Part shown: one piece after another, positions 7,778-13,854 of the stretch | Position numbering within the stretch: position 1 is the first letter of the stretch | Layout of the letters: each line of letters opens with the position of its first letter | NCBI GenBank assembly: GCA_943913625.1 | Contig: CALTYW010000004.1 | Location: forward strand, 1 to 33,937 | Source: an uncultured Campylobacter sp. | GTDB lineage: Bacteria > Actinomycetota > Actinomycetes > Mycobacteriales > Mycobacteriaceae | Length of the DNA stretch: 33,937 nucleotides | Reading direction: 5' to 3' | Notes under the pieces: generated by a model | What the model was told of the DNA's origin: nothing | The model's input: only the letters and a program-made list of their open reading frames with translations | Database searches by the model: none | Translations under genes and position numbers: made by a program

Positions 7778-9066
7778 TCCTCCGGGACGAAGATCGCCTC
7801 GATAACGGCGTCGATATCGAGGGCCACCGTGCGTTGTGAGTGGTCCTCCAGGTTCTTCACGGTCACTTCGCCGGCCTCGAGCTCACGCTCGCCGAGCACC
7901 AGTGCCGTGTGGGCACCGGCACGGTCAGCGCCTTTCATCGCCCCCTTGAGGCCGCGGCCGCCGTAGGCCATGTCGGCGGGAATGCCGGCGTTGCGGAGTT
8001 CGTCGACAAGCACGCTCATGCGCTTTGTCGCCTCATCGCCGATGGCGACGCCGAAGACGTCCACGCGCGACTCGACACCATCGAGGACGACACCCTCAGC
8101 CTCGAGGGCGAGGACTGCGCGGTCCACGCCGAGCCCGAAGCCGATGCCAGAGAGATCCTGTCCGCCGATCTGCGCCATGAGGCCGTCATAACGGCCGCCG
8201 CCGCCGATGCCCGACTGCGCACCGAGCCCGTCGTGCACGAACTCGAAGGTGGTCTTGGTGTAGTAGTCGAGGCCGCGCACCATCCGCGGGTTGATCTCGT
8301 AAGCCACGCCGAGGTTCTCGAGTGTGGAGGTGACCACGTCGAAGTGGGCGCGGCAGTTCTCGCAGAGGTGATCGAGCATCAGCGGCGCGTCGGCCGTCAT
8401 GGCGCGGACCTCTTCGCGCTTGTCGTCCAGTACTCGCAGCGGGTTGATCTCGGCGCGGTTGCGGGTTTCGTCGTCAAGCGGAAGCTCGAAAAGAAAACTT
8501 TGCAGCTTCTCGCGGTAGGCGGGACGGCACTCGCGGCAGCCCAGGCTAGTTAGTTCAAGGCGGAAACCGGTCAGGCCAATCGAGCGGTAGCAGCGGTCTG
8601 CGAGCGCGATGACCTCCGCATCCAGCAGCGGGTCATCGATGCCGATCGCTTCGACGCCGACCTGCTGGAGCTGACGGTAGCGCCCAGCCTGCGGGCGCTC
8701 GTAGCGGAAGAACGGGCCGTAGTAATTGAGCTTCACCGGCAGGTAGCCGCGGTCCAGGTTGTGCTCGATGACGGCGCGCATCACGCCCGCGGTGCCCTCG
8801 GGGCGCAGGGTGACGGAGCGCCCGCCGCGGTCCTCGAACGTGTACATCTCCTTGCTCACCACATCGGTGGACTCGCCCACCCCGCGGGCGAACAACGTGG
8901 TGTCCTCGAAGATCGGCAGCTCGATGTGCTGGTAGCCGGCGAGACGCGCCTGATGGGCGAACTCGTCGCGCACCTTAATAAACGTCGAGGACGCCGGCGG
9001 AACATAGTCCGGCACGCCCTTCGGGGCGGACAGCTTCTGAAACTGGTCTTCTGCTTTCTCGCTCAC
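7774..9066 (-). CDS. hisS: Histidyl-tRNA synthetase
   Basis: Class II synthetase charging tRNA-His, 430 aa, normal length. Motif 1 region, motif 2 (FRYERPQAGRYRQLQQVGVE) and the HisA-type RGLDYYTKTTFEF and GGGGRYDGL motifs are all present, followed by the anticodon-binding domain. Two CxxC pairs (LGCRECRPAY and HLCENCRAHF) could form a zinc knuckle in the insertion domain, a feature I recall from some bacterial HisRS. Start GTG 9066; no Shine-Dalgarno sequence, but TACACT lies eight bases upstream, suggesting possible leaderless expression besides read-through from the MBL gene 25 bases upstream. The stop codon overlaps that of convergent sdaA. Confidence 0.96.
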   Translation of the reverse strand: MSEKAEDQFQKLSAPKGVPDYVPPASSTFIKVRDEFAHQARLAGYQHIELPIFEDTTLFARGVGESTDVVSKEMYTFEDRGGRSVTLRPEGTAGVMRAVIEHNLDRGYLPVKLNYYGPFFRYERPQAGRYRQLQQVGVEAIGIDDPLLDAEVIALADRCYRSIGLTGFRLELTSLGCRECRPAYREKLQSFLFELPLDDETRNRAEINPLRVLDDKREEVRAMTADAPLMLDHLCENCRAHFDVVTSTLENLGVAYEINPRMVRGLDYYTKTTFEFVHDGLGAQSGIGGGGRYDGLMAQIGGQDLSGIGFGLGVDRAVLALEAEGVVLDGVESRVDVFGVAIGDEATKRMSVLVDELRNAGIPADMAYGGRGLKGAMKGADRAGAHTALVLGERELEAGEVTVKNLEDHSQRTVALDIDAVIEAIFVPED

Positions 9067-9074
9067 GCTGAGAA

Positions 9075-9080
9075 AGTGTA
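9075..9080 (-). promoter_or_regulatory. Candidate -10 element (TACACT) for hisS
   Basis: Read on the minus strand, TACACT lies eight bases before the hisS GTG, the same hexamer and nearly the same spacing as before sdaA. No recognisable -35 at 17-18 bases, so this is tentative. Confidence 0.3.
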
Positions 9081-9091
9081 GCCCGGGAAGG

Positions 9092-9739
9092 TTAGCGCCC
9101 GGCGTTGGCCTGCAGAAGGAACGGGTTCGTCGCCCGCTCGTGCGCGACTGTGGTGGTCGGGCCGTGGCCGGGCAGCACGTGCAGCGCGTCGTCCAAGTCC
9201 CAGACTGGACCGCGCAGGCTTTCTCGCATCGCGTCCGGGTCGGAGTGGTCGAAATCCGTGCGGCCTATGGAGCCTCGGAACAAAACATCACCCGAGAACA
9301 CCACCCCGGCCTCTGCGAGCTGGGCTACCAGCATGACGCAACCGGGGGAATGGCCGGGGGCGTGGAGCGTCGATAGGCGAATGCCCGCGACATCAAGCAC
9401 GGCAGGCATATCGACGATATCTTCCACAGGCGCCATGTTGGCGACGTCGTGGAGCGCAAGGGTCTGCTCCCCCAGCCCGCGGCCGCCGTCGAGCATGTAC
9501 TGGTCCGCCGGGTGGATGTAAGTGGGCAGACCAAACGCGCCGGCGTCGCGGGTGTGGTCGATGTGGCCGTGGGTGAGCACAACCGCCTCGAGTTCGGCTC
9601 CCGTCTCCTCGACGATCTGAAGCACACGCTCGTGCGCGCCCATGCCGGGATCGACGACGAACGCCTTCTTCGTCTCCTCGTTCACCCCCACGTAGCAGTT
9701 GGTTTGGAAAGGACCTGCGGCAAACCCAGTGAGTCTCAT
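9092..9739 (-). CDS. Metallo-beta-lactamase-fold hydrolase (glyoxalase II-like)
   Basis: A 215-aa MBL-fold enzyme. The metal-binding motif THGHIDHT, the later histidine in HAPGHSPGC, the bridging aspartate in FSGDVLFRGSIGRTD and the final histidine in LPGHGPTTT are all in order, as in hydroxyacylglutathione hydrolase (glyoxalase II) relatives. The mycobacterial counterpart between ppiB and hisS (Rv2581c) is of the same type. The frame is open far upstream, but that extension is antisense to the cyclophilin gene; I start at ATG 9739 (protein begins with MRLTGFAAGPFQTNCYV). It lies 25 bases before hisS and is likely co-transcribed. The natural thioester or other substrate is unknown. Confidence 0.88.
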   Translation of the reverse strand: MRLTGFAAGPFQTNCYVGVNEETKKAFVVDPGMGAHERVLQIVEETGAELEAVVLTHGHIDHTRDAGAFGLPTYIHPADQYMLDGGRGLGEQTLALHDVANMAPVEDIVDMPAVLDVAGIRLSTLHAPGHSPGCVMLVAQLAEAGVVFSGDVLFRGSIGRTDFDHSDPDAMRESLRGPVWDLDDALHVLPGHGPTTTVAHERATNPFLLQANAGR

Positions 9740-9802
9740 GCCTGCTAGGCTATCTTCCCGTTGATTTTCAAGCCGTTTAATTTCAGGTAGGAAAGGTGAA
9801 CT

Positions 9803-10765
9803 GTGGCATCGAACGAACAGCGGGGCAAGGAAGCCCTGTCGAACTTGGAGCGTGAGCTCGACGCTCGCGACCGCAAGGAAAAGACCCGCCCCTGGAGCGT
9901 TGCCGCGCTTTCGCTGCTCGTTATCCTCCTGATCGGTGGCGGCATCTACTTCGCGGCCACCCGCGGCGGCGACGAGGACATGACGGCGGCCGATGAGACG
10001 GACGTGAGCGAGTCCACCGAGCCGAGCGAGGAGTTCGACCCGACGCAGTACGAGGCCATCGCCACCTCTCGTGCGAAGGCGCTGCCGGCAACGGTGAACT
10101 GCACCTACAACGAGGCTCCGGGCGAAGAAGGCGGCGAGGACGTGGGCACCCCGCCGGATACCGATATCTCCACAGAGGGCACCGTCACCATCGAGCTGGA
10201 CACCAACGAGGGCCCGATCGGCATGGAGCTCGACCGCTCCGTCTCCCCCTGCACGGTGAACTCCATGGAATACCTGGCCAAGGAAGGCTACTTCAACGGC
10301 ACCGTCTGCCACCGCCTGACCACCAGCGACGGCCTGAAGGTGCTGCAGTGCGGCGACCCGACCGGCTCCGGCGCGGGCGGCCCGGGTTTCCAGTTCGCCA
10401 ACGAGTACCCCACCGACGAGGCGCTCGAGAACATGGGCGATGTCGACTTCTCCCAGTTCGGTGTTCCGGAAGACGCGTCTGAGGAAGAGAAGGCTCAGGT
10501 CAAGGCCATGATGCTGCAGCAGGAGCCGAAGCGTTACGAGCGCGGCACCATCGCTATGGCGAACGCCGGCGCCGACACCAACGGCTCCCAGTTCTTCCTG
10601 AACTACGGTGACTCCGTGCTCCCGCCGATGTACACCTACTTCGGCAAGATCGACGACGAGGGCCTGAAGACCTTGGACAAGATCGCCGAGAAGGGTGTCG
10701 AAGATGGCGGACAGGACGGCGCACCTGCCGAGGAAGTCAAGATTGACAAGGTCACCGTCAAGTAA
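9803..10765 (+). CDS. Membrane-anchored cyclophilin-type peptidyl-prolyl isomerase (PpiB-like)
   Basis: A 320-aa cyclophilin resembling mycobacterial PpiB (Rv2582), which sits in the same place beside rel and hisS. A charged cytoplasmic N terminus precedes one transmembrane helix (about residues 34-54, VAALSLLVILLIGGGIYFAA), an acidic linker, then the PPIase domain from about residue 130 (TVTIELDTNEGPIGMEL). Core motifs are VCHRLTTSDGLKVLQCGDP, GSGAGGPGFQFANEYP and NGSQFFLNYGDS. An acidic insertion of about 35 residues sits before RGTIAMANAG. Four cysteines may pair. Start GTG 9803 with an AGGTAGGAAAGG stretch upstream. Probably a surface foldase; the substrate is unknown. Confidence 0.9.
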   Translation: MASNEQRGKEALSNLERELDARDRKEKTRPWSVAALSLLVILLIGGGIYFAATRGGDEDMTAADETDVSESTEPSEEFDPTQYEAIATSRAKALPATVNCTYNEAPGEEGGEDVGTPPDTDISTEGTVTIELDTNEGPIGMELDRSVSPCTVNSMEYLAKEGYFNGTVCHRLTTSDGLKVLQCGDPTGSGAGGPGFQFANEYPTDEALENMGDVDFSQFGVPEDASEEEKAQVKAMMLQQEPKRYERGTIAMANAGADTNGSQFFLNYGDSVLPPMYTYFGKIDDEGLKTLDKIAEKGVEDGGQDGAPAEEVKIDKVTVK

Positions 10766-10769
10766 CCTA

Positions 10770-10798
10770 TTGCCAATCTGCTGGCCCCCCACTAACGT
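10770..10798 (+). promoter_or_regulatory. Candidate promoter for small secreted protein
   Basis: TTGCCA at 10770-10775 and TAACGT at 10793-10798 with 17 bases between them; the -35 is good and the -10 weak. The predicted leader would be about 30 bases. Confidence 0.35.
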
Positions 10799-10837
10799 GG
10801 CCAACGATCAGTTCGACTACCCAGGATGGATACACAA

Positions 10838-11098
10838 ATGAAGCTTCGCACCGGCATCGTCGCCGCCACCACTGCCGCAGCCGTCATGACCGGCGGCGCT
10901 GCCGTCGCAACTGCCGAGCCAACGGTAGTCAAGCCTGCTGACACCGCGACTGCCAACAACTCGAGCAGCAACAACTCCGAGGGGTCCTCCGTCGACAACA
11001 TCTCCCCCGGCGAGATCAAGGACTGGGTCGCCGTGGTCAGCGCCATCATCGCGATGCTGACGCAGCTGTTCACCCTCGTCGGCAAGTTCATGCGGTAA
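10838..11098 (+). CDS. Small secreted protein with C-terminal hydrophobic helix
   Basis: An 86-aa protein with a clear Sec signal peptide (MKLRTGIVAATTAAAVMTGG, cleavage probably after AVATA near residue 26). The mature part of about 60 aa has a Thr/Ser/Asn-rich stretch (TATANNSSSNNSEGSS) and a C-terminal helix with regularly spaced hydrophobic residues (WVAVVSAIIAMLTQLFTLVG) ending KFMR. ATG 10838 is preferred over the in-frame ATG four codons upstream because AGGATGGA is seven bases before it. I do not recognise a named family. By recollection C. glutamicum also has a small secreted protein beside rel. It could be a cell-envelope peptide or small pore-former; this is conjecture. An inverted repeat follows at 11138. 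Confidence 0.75.
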   Translation: MKLRTGIVAATTAAAVMTGGAAVATAEPTVVKPADTATANNSSSNNSEGSSVDNISPGEIKDWVAVVSAIIAMLTQLFTLVGKFMR

Positions 11099-11137
11099 GT
11101 CGGTTTCGTCCGGTTGGGGCTGATTTCGGCTCAATGA

Positions 11138-11169
11138 AGCGCCCGCGCACCTGAAGGTGTGCGGGCGCT
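11138..11169 (+). terminator. Strong inverted repeat, probable terminator of small secreted protein gene
   Basis: A 14-bp stem (11138-11151 with 11156-11169, one G-U pair) and a TGAA loop, 40 bases after the stop codon. The T-run is poor, so termination efficiency is uncertain. Confidence 0.55.
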
Positions 11170-11511
11170 ATGGTGTTTCGGGTGTGTGATGTGGGGGTGC
11201 TGTCCACTCTGTCGCGGGGGCGTTGTGCAAACCGTTGCAAAAACGTGCCATGCGCCAACGTTTCCGCAGGACGTGTTCGACCGGTTACAAATTCGTTCCG
11301 CTCCGTTTGCCAGTCTCATTGCAAGATCATTCCAACGACCCCGCTTGACCTGTGGCGGATCGTTGAAGCGCGTGGACGAGCCCCCCCCCGTGTAGAGCGA
11401 CCCAGCTATGGGACTGGGACGATAGCGGGGCCGAACGCACCGAGCCGACGAGTTCGCGGACAAGAACAAGTTCACATAATCCCGGCCGCCGAAATCGAAA
11501 CAACAATGACG

Positions 11512-11545
11512 AAACCGCCGGCCTCCAATGAGGCACCGGCGGTTT
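11512..11545 (-). terminator. Terminator of the 5'-nucleotidase gene
   Basis: Inverted repeat AAACCGCCG/CGGCGGTTT extended inward by GCCTC/GAGGC with a small bulge, starting about 22 bases beyond the minus-strand stop at 11568. On the minus strand the stem ends in TTT. Confidence 0.65.
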
Positions 11546-11567
11546 GTGGTCAGCTCAGGCGATCTAT

Positions 11568-13676
11568 TTAGAACTTAGCGATCGGGCCGAGGAAGCTGTC
11601 GATCGGGAACGCGAACAGCAGCGCCATGAGGGCAAGCACACCAGCGACCGCGCCAATGATGATGCCGATGTTGCCGTCAACGCTGGAGCCTGCGTCCTTG
11701 TCGTCGGTCTTCTCACCCGGCGTGGGCACTTCGTTTTCCTTCGGATCGTTCTTATCGGCTGGCTTCTCGACCGGCTTGTCAGCTGCAGTGACCTTGACCG
11801 GCATGGACACGTTGGTGCCCTTATCGGTGGTGATCGTGAGCGCCTGCTCGCCAGAGAGCTCGGCCGGGAGGTCGATCTCGATGGTCGCACGGCCCTGCTC
11901 ACCGTATCCCTTATCCGCGTCGGTGATCTCATTGTTGACCTTGGCCTCCGTGGTTGTCTCGCCGATCTTGACCGTCACGGTCTCAGCCTTCGGCTCTCCC
12001 TCGGTGGAGTAGGACAGGGAAGACAGCTTGATGGTGTTCTTCTCGCCAGCCTTGAGGCCACCCTCCGGCAGGACAACCCCAACGTCCTTTTGGCCGGAGC
12101 GCACCTTTGCCTCACCTGTCGTGAGGTAGTCGATGAAGGCCTGTAGATCGTTGTAACCAACGTCGTTGCGGTCAATCACCTTGTACGGGTCAATGAAAGC
12201 ATCGCCACCGCTAAGCAAGAACGAGGACGCCGCGAAGCTGTACTCCTTGTCGAGATCCACATCCTTGCCATCAATGGTGATGTTCAGAATGCGCTCACCC
12301 TGCGGTGCATCCGGGTTGTATGTGTAAGCCACATTGTCCGACAAACCAATGTCTAGGCGGGGCCGGTCATCCTTCGCAGACTTCCACTGGTTCTCCAGCA
12401 TCTCTTTTAACGTGGAGCCCTTGACCTTGGCGACGGAGATGTCATTGCCGAACGGCTGCACATCGAACGCCTGCTTATAGGTCACCTCGCCTTTGGCCAG
12501 GTCAGCACGGACTCCACCAGCGTTCATGATGCCGAAGTCAAGCTCGGTGCCCAAGAAGTTCTCCAAAGCAATAAGCGCCGACTGCGCGATCATGTTGTTC
12601 GCGGTGGACTCTGTGCCACGGTTCGACCCCGGGTCACCACCCAAGTTAGACCCGCGCATGAAGGAATCGGAGACTGTGGCTACGACCTTCGTGCCTTCTT
12701 TATCAGCTGCTGTCCGAGCTTCATCCACGATTTTCGCAACGTCGGCGTTCGGCTTAACACCCAATTCCTTGAGGTGCGTTGCGTCGTACTGCTTCGCGTC
12801 GAGTCCGACGATCTTTCCGGTCTCTTTGTCGTAGGTGAAGTCGAGATCAGTAACAACCTTGCCGTATTCGTGAGACTGCGCGTACGGAACGTTTGCCTTG
12901 GTGTCGAGCGTACGCTCGTGCGTGTCGCCACCAAACACAAAGTCAACGAACTCCGGCTTCAGCTTCGCGGAAGCCTCCTTCGCCGGATCGTGAATGAGAG
13001 CGATGACAACGTCGGCCTTGCCCTCTTTTTTCAGTGCCTCGGCTTCCTTGTTCACCTGCTCTGCGGAGTCGGTGAACTCCACCCCCTGGACGTTCTCGGG
13101 GTTAGACTTCGACTTCGTCAGGTTCGAGGTGGTGCCCACGAGTGCGACCTTGACACCGTCGATCTCTACGATTTCATACGCTTTCACCGGCTGCTTGCCG
13201 TCGACGAAAATGTTGGCGCCCAGCTGCTTGTTGTTGGTACCCGGTACGATGCGATCGATAAGGTCTTTGTAGCCCTTGTCGAACTCGTGGTTGCCCACAG
13301 CGGAACCGTTGGTGCCGATCGCGTTGACGAATTTCATCGTGTATTCGTCTCCGGTCGCAGCGGAAATGAACGCGGAGCCGCCCTGGTTGTCACCAGAAGT
13401 GGTGACGATCGTGTTCTCGTTCTGGCTGCGGATGTAGTCGATGATGCCAGCAATGTATGCGGCACCCATCTCGTCCTTGGGCTTGGGGGTCAACGCACCC
13501 GTTGCTTTGTCCTTGCTGATGTTTTCAGCAAGGCGGCCGTGGAAGTCGGTGATGTTGGCGACGCGGATCTTGACCTGGTCGGCCTCAGCAGCGCCGGCGA
13601 ACGGCACTCCGGCCAAGACAACGGCGGTGGTGGTTGTTGCGGCGATGAGGGCGCCGGCACGACGGAACGGGAACAC
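11568..13676 (-). CDS. Surface-anchored 5'-nucleotidase/metallophosphatase (UshA family)
   Basis: A 702-aa extracytoplasmic enzyme. A signal peptide (about 1-30, ending AGVPFAGAA) is followed by a calcineurin-type metallophosphatase domain (about 36-270: ITDFHGRLAE, TTSGDNQGG, VGNHEFDKG, ALIHDP, FGGDTHERT) and a 5'-nucleotidase C-terminal domain (about 325-520: MNAGGVRADL, VQPFGND, SFLLSGGDAF). A further beta-rich region, a Pro/Lys/Asp linker and a final transmembrane segment (IGIIIGAVAGVLALMALLFA) anchor it. It probably releases phosphate from extracellular nucleotides or related esters. The usual GHxH/GHxQ metal motif reads GDTH here. Start GTG 13676 with AGGAG six bases upstream. It follows rel, 178 bases downstream, with its own leader. 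It is absent at this place in mycobacteria as I recall. Confidence 0.88.
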   Translation of the reverse strand: MFPFRRAGALIAATTTTAVVLAGVPFAGAAEADQVKIRVANITDFHGRLAENISKDKATGALTPKPKDEMGAAYIAGIIDYIRSQNENTIVTTSGDNQGGSAFISAATGDEYTMKFVNAIGTNGSAVGNHEFDKGYKDLIDRIVPGTNNKQLGANIFVDGKQPVKAYEIVEIDGVKVALVGTTSNLTKSKSNPENVQGVEFTDSAEQVNKEAEALKKEGKADVVIALIHDPAKEASAKLKPEFVDFVFGGDTHERTLDTKANVPYAQSHEYGKVVTDLDFTYDKETGKIVGLDAKQYDATHLKELGVKPNADVAKIVDEARTAADKEGTKVVATVSDSFMRGSNLGGDPGSNRGTESTANNMIAQSALIALENFLGTELDFGIMNAGGVRADLAKGEVTYKQAFDVQPFGNDISVAKVKGSTLKEMLENQWKSAKDDRPRLDIGLSDNVAYTYNPDAPQGERILNITIDGKDVDLDKEYSFAASSFLLSGGDAFIDPYKVIDRNDVGYNDLQAFIDYLTTGEAKVRSGQKDVGVVLPEGGLKAGEKNTIKLSSLSYSTEGEPKAETVTVKIGETTTEAKVNNEITDADKGYGEQGRATIEIDLPAELSGEQALTITTDKGTNVSMPVKVTAADKPVEKPADKNDPKENEVPTPGEKTDDKDAGSSVDGNIGIIIGAVAGVLALMALLFAFPIDSFLGPIAKF

Positions 13677-13814
13677 AGGAAGCTCCTAAGGGTAAGGGGA
13701 CGTGTACCCAAATGGTTTTAATCCCCTACTCAGCTCCGCGCATGGCCAAGTGTCCAGCAATGGAAACTTTCACTGGGGATATAACCGGCGCTACACCGAC
13801 AATTCACCTCGCGG

Positions 13815-13844
13815 AAACCTGTGGGTTAACCCGCCGTAAACCTG
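13815..13844 (-). promoter_or_regulatory. Possible operator upstream of the 5'-nucleotidase gene
   Basis: AAACCTG occurs twice as a direct repeat (13815-13821 and 13838-13844, period 23) with the perfect palindrome GGGTTAACCC (13823-13832) between the copies. It lies 139-168 bases before the start codon and just after the rel stop. It could bind a regulator such as the phosphate-starvation system known for corynebacterial ushA; no consensus was matched. Confidence 0.25.
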
Positions 13845-13854
13845 AAAGTGGCCC

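Larger units (their letters stand above)
11099..11567. other. Intergenic region of 469 bases, no gene supported
   Basis: Lies between the small secreted protein gene and the 3' end of the 5'-nucleotidase gene. It holds an inverted repeat at each edge (11138 and 11512), a run of nine C at 11381-11389, and short inverted repeats around 11401-11427. Open frames of up to 133 codons exist on both strands, but they lack a ribosome-binding site, recognisable motifs and normal composition, so I do not call a gene. Confidence 0.6.

Noticed and set aside
9740..10804. Upstream extension of the MBL hydrolase frame
   Set aside because: It is antisense to the cyclophilin gene; the family N terminus begins at 9739.
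11131..11571. Open frames on both strands in the rel-side spacer
   Set aside because: They overlap one another and the terminators, lack start signals and show no family similarity.
12774..13721. 315-codon open frame on the plus strand
   Set aside because: Mirror of the 5'-nucleotidase gene in an antisense frame, Val/Leu/Arg-biased, no recognisable domain.
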